DNA from: an uncultured Victivallales bacterium
GTDB lineage: Bacteria; Verrucomicrobiota; Lentisphaeria; Victivallales; UBA1829
DNA length: 41,790 nucleotides
NCBI GenBank assembly: GCA_944390735.1
Contig: CALXRL010000017.1
Coordinates: 1-41,790 of the forward strand
Direction of reading: 5' to 3'
Below, in pieces: positions 25,701-32,701 of this stretch (position 1 is the first letter of the stretch; every line of letters begins with the position of its first letter). The notes under the pieces are model-generated. The model saw nothing but the letters and a program-made list of their open reading frames with translations, was not told the DNA's origin and searched no databases. Made by a program: the position numbers and the translations under genes.

Positions 25701-26650
25701 GCATCGGAATCGGTGATCTGTCCGAGCAGATCGGCGGTGCGCGAATAGAGATAGCGCGGTCCCGATTCGAAGGAGGGATTGATCAGAAAATTTCCCTTCG
25801 GATCGAACACGGGAACCGTGAAATCGTTGTCGGCCGTGAAATTGATGCCGCTGACGATGCTGGCATTTCCGGCGGGCGCGGAGGATTGTCCCGGAAGGAG
25901 CCGGAACGTCAGACCCGAGTCGATGTTCTTTGTGGTATATTGAATTACGATTCCCGTCCTGGCAAGATGCAGTTGAATGGGGGTGGAGCCGAACTCCAGA
26001 CGGAACAGAACCTTTCCCGCGGGATCGCAGACCTCCAGCCGATTCGCTTTCGGGAATTGTCCCAGCGAGATCCAGCCGGAGACGATGCTCTTCCAGCGCT
26101 CGCGCGGAGGACTCTGAATCGTCTTCCCGTCGATCCGGATCTGCTTCCCCGCAATGAAACGGATCGGAAACGTGAACAGATTGACGGATTCACGAATTTG
26201 ATCCGCATTCCCTTTCGGATCAAAGGTGAGAGCCACTTCGATGGAATGATCCTTTTGAAGCGTGATCGTTTGAATGTGATCGGCAGACTTCCCGTTTTTC
26301 AGCCGGAAGGCATGGCGCCGGACGACCCTGTTCGTCTCCGGATGAAACTCCTGCGTGAACTTCTGAAACGGGGACCACGACGGAGCCGGATTGAACCGGG
26401 AGGAAAGGGTCCATGCGGGCGTGTTGCCGATGAGATAGGAAAGATTCTCCACATTGGAATTGTTCCAGAGCAGACGGCTGCCGCCGAAATGGACGCCGTC
26501 CGCGCTGATGGCCGCTTTGATTTCGGCGCTTGTCTCCTTCCCCTTGAGAAACGGAGCCTTCGGTTCGGGAAGTTTCAGGTCCGCTGAGACTGCCGCGTTC
26601 GCGTTGAGCACCAGCAGGGAAAACGGAAGAACGAGTCGTTTGAGTTTCAT
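22790..26650 (-). CDS. Large secreted GH-A-like hydrolase with CBM4/9-like and CBM9-like domains
   Basis: 1286 residues. A signal peptide is visible (1-19, ending ANA). Order: N-terminal beta region (20-285); CBM4/9-like domain opening with FLINPSFESG (288-297) and ending at VLIDDLQFEEG (406-416); a further beta domain; a TIM-barrel-like region (about 535-810); and a C-terminal CBM9-like domain (about 1090-1286) with WWYKNDCIQLFFD. The likely catalytic pair is Glu655 (TAVTEPG) and Glu765 (VLWGEGLYHY). The acid/base is in TEP instead of the usual NEP, so the assignment is tentative and it may be a new GH-A subgroup. It is the second gene after a pseudopilin (20 bp gap) under an AraC-type promoter. 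Acts outside the inner membrane on an unknown glycan. Confidence 0.82.
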   Translation of the reverse strand: MKLKRLVLPFSLLVLNANAAVSADLKLPEPKAPFLKGKETSAEIKAAISADGVHFGGSRLLWNNSNVENLSYLIGNTPAWTLSSRFNPAPSWSPFQKFTQEFHPETNRVVRRHAFRLKNGKSADHIQTITLQKDHSIEVALTFDPKGNADQIRESVNLFTFPIRFIAGKQIRIDGKTIQSPPRERWKSIVSGWISLGQFPKANRLEVCDPAGKVLFRLEFGSTPIQLHLARTGIVIQYTTKNIDSGLTFRLLPGQSSAPAGNASIVSGINFTADNDFTVPVFDPKGNFLINPSFESGPRYLYSRTADLLGQITDSDAHSGKYSLRMNMQMNTLCLPIHADRDYTVSFHVKLAPGKTRNWFNVTALSYNGKRKGYNGRATKEWKRHQFTFRLPTRCVILAFQSHDSVLIDDLQFEEGGSAGAYRGNRMGLQLLTSGPLETTVAHDGPVNARLRILGPAKTKGTIRLSGSDFFKRPLFNREVPFDLGEKGEQILPIADDSAFPLGVTVIRCDVNPHGLRAYTDFLRLNRFVFADNTAKHKNLLASWKFASMFPLLQNGNVPHTLLATLMRCGYGSHTYLHDALNPALLPLLKQYRMENFGTYITSFTQIAGKEIRLDGKKLHELRSYPASLLKEAEELAFAQAKKHPWITYWTAVTEPGVHFATLREGNFREYAKLMLAINRGLMRANPKTTFNPMGAYNMGEGGRREILGVLQACRELEPETSFKAIDCHVYRAFPESPDLEEDLVQFLDGLSRIGYPKIPVLWGEGLYHYPLIAPEFLNLDPWVGVAVKDNYYRMGVPSYDLGWGERIAAANILRSYLVACKYADRMKAVCSWAPLFLDSRTPYSSMIMASVLTDLLGNSEFKEDIRFAPGARAYLFDDGKDRCVAALWYFDENLDRGLSNSAPRLSLSLPEGDPEFIDMMGNSCNVLPGGGTYEFTLTGFPIFIRMKKQYLPLLSDALKHADPKHSDRLPVEIAVRVKNTKSAELLLHNTLSREVRLGTALDSGKERLIVLKGRERKSMELPCPTDLSPDRFTSLLFPLEFTWGSLRRKLTFSISVLPVRYVREGFSWDSLPAIPLEHVIPQPDPQGKLQKWNGKTDLSGTMKIGWNEKNLHLRFEIRDDKFVMIHNSRNMEWWYKNDCIQLFFDTLGDAREHALKNRIGFDQNDMSYDIFPTSPRSAVAFRRHAPDIQLTGGVHNALLPNRAEPGVQCRFSAKEGILTYDLTFPARYLMPLRLEPGATPGLGIKVLDRDGEKAWNGLKQHLSNAPEELFGHPERFPQLLLLPER

Positions 26651-26670
26651 GTTGTTCTCTTTCGTTGGAG

Positions 26671-27384
26671 TTATTGTGATACCGTGAGGTTTTCATGGAA
26701 CGTCTGGGACCATCGGTAGGAAAGAACCGCGCAGTCCAGACGGAGGCCCGGATAAAATTCAAACGGCGGATGCTGCATTGTCGAGCGCTGAAGGTAGGGA
26801 AGATCCAGCCGTTTGAGCGCTTTGGAAAGCAGCGTCGAGCTTCCCTGACCGGTGGTGCAGCAGAGAATCAGCGAGTTCGGCCGGATCTGTTTGAACGGGA
26901 CGAGCGCTCCTTCGATGCTTCCGCTTCCGGCCTTGAAATAAAGACCGCCGATCTGTGATTCGGAGTAGGTCTCGCCGCTTCCCGGAGATTTGTATTCGCT
27001 GGTCAGAATGCCGTAGGTCGATTCGCACTGCGTCTGTCCTTCAAAGCGGTACAGGGGACATTTCGAGATGCTTCCGCGGGATAGATTTTCCGCCTTGACC
27101 TCCTGCAGCGTCAGATAACTGCCCATGATTTTTTTCCGGTAGACCGCGTGTTTGAGCCAGAGGGGCGAGACGGCTTCGGCATCCCAGGGCGATGTTTCGA
27201 AATCCTGAAGATACTGCGTCAGTCCGAATCCGGTCTGCCGAAGATTGGAGGCGCACTGCACGCTTTTCGCCTTGATCCGGGCCGCATTCAGGCCGGGAAG
27301 CAGAAGCGCGGAAAGAATGGTCAGAATGGCAATGACGATAAGAAGTTCCAGAAGTGTGAATTCCGTTTTCCCTCGATATTTCAT
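26671..27384 (-). CDS. Prepilin-like protein (type II secretion pseudopilin family)
   Basis: 237 residues. The N-terminus [29 protein letters not shown] is split here as [12 protein letters not shown] (9-20) plus a hydrophobic helix to about 30: the class III signal of type IV pilins and T2SS pseudopilins, including the conserved Glu at mature position +5. The residue before the cleavage point is Glu instead of Gly. The soluble part has six or more cysteines (NLRQTGFGLTQYL region onward) typical of Lentisphaerota/Planctomycete pseudopilins, but it lacks the C-terminal H-X9-DG motif. GGAGAG precedes ATG 27384. First gene of a two-gene operon with the 1286-residue GH, and divergent from an AraC regulator, which suggests substrate-induced expression. 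Confidence 0.85.
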   Translation of the reverse strand: MKYRGKTEFTLLELLIVIAILTILSALLLPGLNAARIKAKSVQCASNLRQTGFGLTQYLQDFETSPWDAEAVSPLWLKHAVYRKKIMGSYLTLQEVKAENLSRGSISKCPLYRFEGQTQCESTYGILTSEYKSPGSGETYSESQIGGLYFKAGSGSIEGALVPFKQIRPNSLILCCTTGQGSSTLLSKALKRLDLPYLQRSTMQHPPFEFYPGLRLDCAVLSYRWSQTFHENLTVSQ

Positions 27385-27443
27385 TTTTTTTACTCTCTCC
27401 TCTTCTAGCTTGCATCCGTGGGGAGGGGACTCCTTCCGGAGCG

Positions 27444-27475
27444 GCGGATTCCGGGAACTTTCCCCGGGAATCCGC
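27444..27475 (-). promoter_or_regulatory. Stem-loop in the pseudopilin mRNA leader
   Basis: GCGGATTCC (27444-27452) pairs with GGAATCCGC (27467-27475) around a 14-nt loop that can itself pair GGGA with TCCC. It lies within the roughly 145-base leader predicted from the TATAAT at 27536-27541. It could stabilise the message or attenuate transcription; no U-tract follows. Confidence 0.4.
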
Positions 27476-27535
27476 GGTTGCAGTTTCTCGTTCCGTGGCG
27501 CGGAGGGCGCCTCCGAAGAAGCGGTTTCTGGAATA

Positions 27536-27599
27536 ATTATAGCATGAAAAAGAGGAAAAATCCTTGAATTTTCACAGCTATTCCCTTAAATTATCACAG
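27536..27599 (-). promoter_or_regulatory. AraC-type activated promoter of the pseudopilin-GH operon
   Basis: Minus strand: a perfect TATAAT (27541-27536) with no recognisable -35. Upstream are two direct repeats, CTGTGAAAA (27577-27569) and CTGTGATAA (27599-27591), 22 bp apart, i.e. two helical turns. The near box lies about -40 to -48 from the predicted start, the position at which AraC-family activators replace the -35 contact. The regulator gene starts 27 bp beyond the far box. Functional role inferred. Confidence 0.6.
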
Positions 27600-27625
27600 A
27601 AAATACTTTTTTGCGAGGAGACCGC

Positions 27626-28429
27626 ATGACTCTGACGGAATTAATCAGACAGCAGGAAAAGAGTCTTCATGTTTCGATCAGCATGGAGATTCTGCATCCG
27701 CTTTTTCTGGCGAAGAAGCGTCTTCGTCTTCTTCCGGATCAGTATCTTCATCATACGCCATTCTGCTGTTCCCGGAAGGCGGGCGCCAGTTTTCTGCAAT
27801 GTATGCTGAACAAGGAGCGCAGCAAGCGGATCGCGGCTTTCGGGAAGGCGTTTTCGGGATATTGCGTGTACGGCCGCTGGGAGTATGCGCTGCCGGTCAC
27901 GCTGGAGGGATCGGTGGGGGCGATCCTCTATTATGGAGACGGAAAGGACGAGGAGAAGACAGCGCAGGATGCGGTGGAGAGATGGAAGATTCCGGAGGAT
28001 CGGAAACGGGAAATTCGTCTGGCGGCGGCGTTTGTGCGGGATTTCATCCGCTATGAGTTTCGTCTGATCCGGGATTCCGGACCGGGGAGTCTGAAGCATC
28101 AGCCGGTGAATTTCTATGTGGACAACGCCCGTGATTTCATTGCGCTGCACTATTCGGAAAATATTGCGCTTTCGGATCTGGCGGAGTCGCTGAACGTGAA
28201 TCCGAACTATCTGGGGACCGTTCTGAAAAAGGAGACAAAACGGACGTTCCGGGAACTGCTCAATGAACGGCGCTGCCGCGAATCGCTGATCTATCTTCAG
28301 CACCATCGGACGCTTTCCATCGGACGGATCTCCATGCTCTGCGGATTTCAGGACAGCAACTACTTTTCCGTTGTCTTCCGGAAATATTACGGTCAGACCC
28401 CTTCCGATTATCGCCGCGGAGTCCGCTGA
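27626..28429 (+). CDS. AraC-family regulator with PocR-like sensor domain
   Basis: 267 residues from ATG 27626, which has GAGGAG 5 bases upstream; the TTG start five codons earlier would place its own ribosome site inside the gene. The N-terminal region (about 40-105) has the cysteine pattern of PocR sensor domains: FCC (47-48), QCM (59), GYCVYGRWEYALPV (78-91), SVGAILYYG (96-104). The C-terminal AraC DNA-binding domain (about 168-263) shows IALSDLAESLNVNPNYLG and ISMLCGFQDSNYFSVVFRKYYGQTPSDYRR. PocR domains bind small organic ligands such as propanediol. Divergent from the pseudopilin-GH operon with paired boxes between, so it is the likely activator. Confidence 0.9.
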   Translation: MTLTELIRQQEKSLHVSISMEILHPLFLAKKRLRLLPDQYLHHTPFCCSRKAGASFLQCMLNKERSKRIAAFGKAFSGYCVYGRWEYALPVTLEGSVGAILYYGDGKDEEKTAQDAVERWKIPEDRKREIRLAAAFVRDFIRYEFRLIRDSGPGSLKHQPVNFYVDNARDFIALHYSENIALSDLAESLNVNPNYLGTVLKKETKRTFRELLNERRCRESLIYLQHHRTLSIGRISMLCGFQDSNYFSVVFRKYYGQTPSDYRRGVR

Positions 28430-28489
28430 CGGAGCTTCCCCGGACGAATCTTTTCCATCCGAATTTTCCAGGAATGCGCGTTCCCTTTA

Positions 28490-28518
28490 TTGAACCTTTC
28501 CCCCTGATGCGCTATATT
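28490..28518 (+). promoter_or_regulatory. Promoter of the small lipoprotein gene
   Basis: TTGAAC (28490-28495), a 17-bp spacer and TATATT (28513-28518). Transcription would begin near 28525, immediately before a GC-rich hairpin at 28526-28544. Confidence 0.65.
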
Positions 28519-28525
28519 ACCGCTG

Positions 28526-28544
28526 CCGCGGGAATGGCCCGCGG
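28526..28544 (+). promoter_or_regulatory. 5'-end mRNA hairpin of the lipoprotein transcript
   Basis: CCGCGGG (28526-28532) pairs perfectly with CCCGCGG (28538-28544) over a 5-nt loop. Being at the very 5' end of the predicted transcript and followed by a GAGGAGAA ribosome site, it may protect an abundant mRNA from decay. Confidence 0.5.
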
Positions 28545-28565
28545 TGCAAATAGAGGAGAAAAGAA

Positions 28566-28934
28566 ATGAAAAAACTGTGGACCGTCCTGGCCTGCGCAGT
28601 GCTCGCCGCCGGACTCCTGACCGGTTGCGGAAGCGGTGTGGATGAGAACAAACCCCTGAGTGAAGTCAAGGCGGAAGCCGCGACCCTTGATGAAGCCGCT
28701 CTCAAGGCAAAAATCGCCGACTGCGAAAAATTCCTTGCGGAGAAAAAGGCCGAACTCGAAAAGGTCGCCGCCAAAATCAAGGAGATTCCGCTCGACAAGA
28801 TCCTCAGCGAAGAAAGCAAGAATCTGAAGGATCAGACCGCGAAGCTCACGGAATCCATCAAGAAAGTTTCCGATCAGATGAAAGTCTACGTGGATGAGGC
28901 CGCCGCAAAAGCGAAAGCCGCTGTGAAGAAATAA
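28566..28934 (+). CDS. Small coiled-coil lipoprotein, unknown
   Basis: 122 residues. The signal sequence MKKLWTVLACAVLAAGLLTGC ends in an LLTG-Cys lipobox (Cys21), so the mature protein is lipidated on that cysteine. The rest is Ala-, Lys- and Glu-rich and nearly all helical, with heptad-like spacing (e.g. LDEAALKAKIADCEKFLAEK) over about 40-118 and a basic KAKAAVKK end. This looks like a small envelope coiled coil comparable in style, not in sequence, to Lpp. A good promoter, a stable 5' hairpin, a strong ribosome site and a strong terminator all point to high expression as a single gene. One extra cysteine (Cys54) could form a dimer bond. Confidence 0.82.
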   Translation: MKKLWTVLACAVLAAGLLTGCGSGVDENKPLSEVKAEAATLDEAALKAKIADCEKFLAEKKAELEKVAAKIKEIPLDKILSEESKNLKDQTAKLTESIKKVSDQMKVYVDEAAAKAKAAVKK

Positions 28935-28963
28935 TTCGTTTTCTTCCGTCTGGAGAAAAACAG

Positions 28964-28994
28964 AACCCCGTTCCGTTCAGGATCGGGGTTTTTT
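28964..28994 (+). terminator. Intrinsic terminator of the lipoprotein gene
   Basis: AACCCCG (28964-28970) pairs with CGGGGTT (28984-28990), and inside it TCC pairs with GGA around GTTCA. The run TTTTTT (28989-28994) follows. It overlaps the last codons of the convergent gene, whose stop is at 28977-28979. Confidence 0.85.
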
Positions 28995-31241
28995 GTTGTC
29001 GGAATCCGCGGGGAGTCTCCGGTCCGGAGAGGGAAGAAGAAGGCGGTCGGCCGGAAGTTCGGCGGGAAGATGCCGTTCTTTCCCGTCGACCAGACTTCGG
29101 CCGGAACGCCCGAGACGGTCGGTCAGGAAGAGGGGTCCGTCGCCGGTCAGGAGCGTGGCATCGGGAAAGCGGATTGCGGAAAGGGTCTGTCGGCGCTCCG
29201 CCTGAAACACCGCGTCTCCGTTCAGAGAGAAGCCGGAACCGTTGACGGCGAAACTCTGGAGGACCCCGTTGCGGCTTCCGAGAATCTGAAGATAACCGGG
29301 GTGCGGCGAAGTCACGGTGACGCGGAGACCGTCTTCGGTCCGGAAACGAAGCTCCCGGAGTTCGCGGGAGGCCATTGCCGCTGTATACTTCGTCGATCCG
29401 GTCGAAAAGGAGAGCAGGAACACTCCCGTGCTCTTCTCTTCCGAACAGCGGACGTCCCGCGCACTCCCCTCCGGCGAGAACAGAAGTGCGGAGAGTCTTC
29501 CCTTCTTAAGCGGAAACAGGGCCAGACGCAGAGCCGGAAGTTTTTTCAGCTTTCCATTGATGCGCAGTTCCTCCCGGAAGAAGGGGTTCCACCGTTCCTT
29601 CCGGAGACGCGGAGGATGAAGGTTGAAGCCGTGGACGGCGAGAGAGCGGGATTCTCCGTTTTCCACTCCCGTCTGATGAAAGAGAAACGAGTCTCCCTTC
29701 CGCTCCATGTTCTTCAGCGGCATGGTCACGCCGTAGGCCAGACCGGCGTTCTCCTCGGAGGAGTCGAACACGATTGCAAGCACATCGCCGATGACGGCGA
29801 AACTCTGACGCACGGTGATCGGCGGTCTGTCATTCATTCCCGGAAGGATCCGTTTCAGAAGATATTCACTGGCTCCGGCCCCGGGATACAAGGCCCGATG
29901 CAGGGTCTGCGGACAGCGGAACCGTTCCCCGGTAAAAAGACGCGGAGCGCCGAGGGTGTCATCCGGAATGAGGTAGAGATGCCGATCTTTTCCCAGATAC
30001 CGGAGATCGCCGGGGTTCGGTGTGAAGGGAAGATGTTCCGCCCCGAATTTCCTGCGCATCTGATCGGGATGAAGCCGGCTGTAATCGCCGAAGATCGCCG
30101 TGGTGCCGAGCGATCCGGTCAGATACCCCTTTTCCATGCCGGTGAAATAGGCGCTCTGTTCGTCTCGTTCCATGATCTGACAGGCAAGACTCCCGGTGGC
30201 GAATGTGTCATTTCGTTTGGGCATTGCCGCGATTTTGTCCTGATGCAGATAGAATCCGGAGAAGAAGGAGAGGGCGGCCGGATCGTGCAGCCACCATTTG
30301 CTCGGGAATCCGTGTTCCGCCGTTTTGAGAAAGAGCGCCTCGGCGTCGGCCGCAATGAAATCATTCGGAACCCTGCCGAGAAGCGCACTGGAGAAGGTCC
30401 GGATCGGAGCCGGATGGATCCAGCTGGTGGAGCGGGCGTTTTCCAGACCGAATCCGTTGCCGGCAAGACTGCTCAGCGAAAGATTCGCAAGATGCACTTT
30501 CTCCTCGCGCGAAAGCGCTTCCCAGAGCAGATCCGCCGCCGCCATGAACGCCGGCTCCCCGACCGACTGGTATCCGATATCGACACCGCCCTCGATCCAG
30601 AACGACTGCTGAACACGCGCCAGCACGCTTCGGAATTTCTCCAGAGCGTTCTTCCGGATCTGCGGATCGTTCAGCTCGTCGGCGGCCAGAGCAAGGGCAA
30701 AGGCGGCAAAGGCGTCCTGATTGTTGGCGCGGAGATCGCGGTTGTTGAGGAGAGCCGTCGTGTAGGTCGGCAGATAGGCGGAGATCTCCCGGCAGCGCGA
30801 ACGCATGTCTTCCCTGGTCCTCTCCGGAATGACCTCCCGCGCATCCCGCAGCGAAAGAAGAATCGACATCTGAATCGAGGTGTTCGAAAGAAAGTCATAG
30901 CCGGTCCGGAAGCGTTTTTTCTCCTTGTCCCAGAAGTGGGCAACGGTGAACTCGTAATGCGCAAGCGCGCGTTTCCGGCTCTCCCCGGATCCGTTGAGTT
31001 TTGCATCCATGAAGTTCCAGTACATCATGGTGTAGTCGTGGACGTTGCGTCCGTCATAGACGGTCGCGTTCTCAGAATAGGGATGCTCCCCGAAATGTTT
31101 CCCCTGCCAGTATTTCCGGCTTTGTTCCGCGGCGCGCGCGGTGAGTTTCCGGAACGCATTCCGGTAATCGGCCGACTCCGCCGCGCGGACGGAAAACAGG
31201 GTCGGAAGGAGAAGAAGAAGGGTGGACAGAAGCAGTTTCAT
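28977..31241 (-). CDS. Large secreted protein, helical-toroid plus beta domain, unknown (possible lyase/hydrolase)
   Basis: 754 residues with a clear signal peptide (LLLSTLLLLLPTLFSVRAA, cleavage near 20-21). The first half (about 25-390) is a succession of amphipathic helices with conserved-looking patches (NNRDLRANNQDAFAAF near 167-182; TSWIHPAPIRTFSSALLG; SKWWLHDPAALSFFSGFYLHQ), and the second half is beta-rich. The layout recalls alpha/alpha-toroid polysaccharide lyases such as PL8 or heparinase-like enzymes, but I cannot match a family or name catalytic residues. A weak AAGGAA precedes ATG 31241. A LacI-type regulator lies 255 bp upstream on the same strand. Periplasmic or extracellular. 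Function unassigned. Confidence 0.72.
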   Translation of the reverse strand: MKLLLSTLLLLLPTLFSVRAAESADYRNAFRKLTARAAEQSRKYWQGKHFGEHPYSENATVYDGRNVHDYTMMYWNFMDAKLNGSGESRKRALAHYEFTVAHFWDKEKKRFRTGYDFLSNTSIQMSILLSLRDAREVIPERTREDMRSRCREISAYLPTYTTALLNNRDLRANNQDAFAAFALALAADELNDPQIRKNALEKFRSVLARVQQSFWIEGGVDIGYQSVGEPAFMAAADLLWEALSREEKVHLANLSLSSLAGNGFGLENARSTSWIHPAPIRTFSSALLGRVPNDFIAADAEALFLKTAEHGFPSKWWLHDPAALSFFSGFYLHQDKIAAMPKRNDTFATGSLACQIMERDEQSAYFTGMEKGYLTGSLGTTAIFGDYSRLHPDQMRRKFGAEHLPFTPNPGDLRYLGKDRHLYLIPDDTLGAPRLFTGERFRCPQTLHRALYPGAGASEYLLKRILPGMNDRPPITVRQSFAVIGDVLAIVFDSSEENAGLAYGVTMPLKNMERKGDSFLFHQTGVENGESRSLAVHGFNLHPPRLRKERWNPFFREELRINGKLKKLPALRLALFPLKKGRLSALLFSPEGSARDVRCSEEKSTGVFLLSFSTGSTKYTAAMASRELRELRFRTEDGLRVTVTSPHPGYLQILGSRNGVLQSFAVNGSGFSLNGDAVFQAERRQTLSAIRFPDATLLTGDGPLFLTDRLGRSGRSLVDGKERHLPAELPADRLLLPSPDRRLPADSDNKKPRS

Positions 31242-31496
31242 CGGCGGGATTCCTTATGATGGATCAAAGTTCTTTTCGTTGTTCCTGTTTGAAAAAAAGA
31301 GTTTTCCGGCGCAGGAGAATCCGCGGTGAACGCCTCCTCTCCCCCCCTCCGGCTCCTGCATACGGAGCGCCGGAAAAAGACGGCCGGATTCCCTCTGCGG
31401 AACCCTCCATGGGCCCAAGAGGAAAACGGAAAAAATCTCCGTTCGGAATACCGATCAGAAATTTTATCAGATCGAATTTCCGGTTTTGCGTTCGCT

Positions 31497-32594
31497 TCAT
31501 TTTGCAACTCCTTTCCGGCGGAAGGGCTGCACGGATTCCCGGAGGATCACCTTTCCCGGCAGATAGACGACGGATGGCGCGTTGTCCGGATAGGTTCCGA
31601 CTCCTTCGATTCGATCGCAGAGAATGGCGGCGGCGCATCGGGCGCTTTCTCCGAACGGCATGGCGACGGTTGCCAGCGGAGGCACACAGAAACTGGTCCA
31701 GGGGCCCGCATCGTCGATTCCGGCGACGCTGAAGGTGTCGGGAACTGCGATTCCCTCATCGGCACAGGTGTGCAGGAGTCCCAGGGCGGCCCAGTCGTTG
31801 GCGGCGATTACGGCGCTTGGCGGATCGGGGAGGGCGGCAAGATGCCGGACCTCTTCGGGAAAGCGCGGCGGAAGTGCCTCCGGTTTGAGAGAGTCTGCCG
31901 ACGCATTTCCGGAGTCCGTTGTCAGCAGAAGCGCCGGATCGAAGAGTCCATGCTCCTTCATGGTTTCGAGATAGCCGCCGGAGCGTTCGGCAAAACCGGA
32001 GTTCCCGGGAACATGATTGAGAAATGCGATCCTGCGGTGTCCCAGGCCGATCAGCTTTTCCGTGAGGGCTTTTCCTGCGAGAGAATTGTTCAGCACCACC
32101 TGCGGCAGGGCTTCCCGGCTGGGGATTGCTCCGAAACCGGCCGCGGGAAGTCCGGCAATCAGTTTTCGGACATATTCGGGGAATTTCCGTTCCAGCTTCA
32201 GGAGGATTCCGTCGCATCTGCGGAGGACATCCTTCAGAAGATCCTCTTCCTTTTCAGCGGCATCCGCCATATAGATCAGCAGCTGATAGCGCCGTTCCCG
32301 GCAGGTCTGTTCGATTCCGGACAGATAACCTGCCCATAGTTCATGGGTTTTCCATTCGGAGCTCATGCCCGGGGAGAGCAGGGCGATGGTGCGGGTTTTC
32401 CGTCCCGCGGCAGGGGTGGAGACACTTCCCGTGCGGCGTCCCCGCGATGCGTGTTGGTACCCGGTGCGGCGGATCGTTTCCAGTGTCCGCGCCCGGATCG
32501 CCTCATCCACATTGTCCGCCTTGTTCAGAACCCGGCTTACCGTGCCGATGGATACTCCCGCGATTCTGGCAATGTCCCGAATCGAATAATTCAT
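31497..32594 (-). CDS. LacI-family transcriptional regulator
   Basis: 365 residues. The LacI helix-turn-helix and hinge are at the start: MNYSIRDIARIAGVSIGTVSR, then VLNKADNVDEAIRARTLETIRRTGY. The periplasmic-binding-like sensor follows (IALLSPGMSSEW; LIGLGHRRIAFLNH; AVIAANDWAALGLL; FSVAGIDDAG; PPLATVAMP). I use ATG 32594, which puts the HTH at the usual distance from the N-terminus; an upstream ATG at 32618 adds 8 residues but has no ribosome site and lies within the operator-like repeats. It probably responds to a sugar and may control the secreted protein gene downstream as well as itself; no sugar is indicated by the sequence. Confidence 0.9.
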   Translation of the reverse strand: MNYSIRDIARIAGVSIGTVSRVLNKADNVDEAIRARTLETIRRTGYQHASRGRRTGSVSTPAAGRKTRTIALLSPGMSSEWKTHELWAGYLSGIEQTCRERRYQLLIYMADAAEKEEDLLKDVLRRCDGILLKLERKFPEYVRKLIAGLPAAGFGAIPSREALPQVVLNNSLAGKALTEKLIGLGHRRIAFLNHVPGNSGFAERSGGYLETMKEHGLFDPALLLTTDSGNASADSLKPEALPPRFPEEVRHLAALPDPPSAVIAANDWAALGLLHTCADEGIAVPDTFSVAGIDDAGPWTSFCVPPLATVAMPFGESARCAAAILCDRIEGVGTYPDNAPSVVYLPGKVILRESVQPFRRKGVAK

Positions 32595-32611
32595 TTTCTC
32601 TGATCCATAAA

Positions 32612-32639
32612 TGTTCATTGTTCATCAGAGAATATTATA
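32612..32639 (-). promoter_or_regulatory. Promoter and operator-like repeat of the LacI gene
   Basis: A perfect TATAAT on the minus strand (32639-32634), with only TTGTTT at the -35 position 17 bp away. Directly downstream, around the predicted start, is a tandem TGTTCAT (32612-32618, 32619-32625). A further TGAACA/TGTTCA inverted pair lies at 32693-32698 and 32706-32711. These may be autoregulatory LacI or AraC sites; the sequence is not a classic LacI palindrome. Confidence 0.45.
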
Positions 32640-32701
32640 ACACAAAATCACGAAAAAAACAAGAGGAAAACAGGCGGAGGAATCAAATTTGATGAACATT
32701 T

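Noticed and set aside
24464..26587. 707-codon plus-strand frame opposite the large secreted GH
   Set aside because: Shadow of the minus-strand gene, which has a signal peptide and domain motifs; the plus frame shows no recognisable feature. The same applies to the frames at 29070-31259 (+) and 39741-41711 (-).
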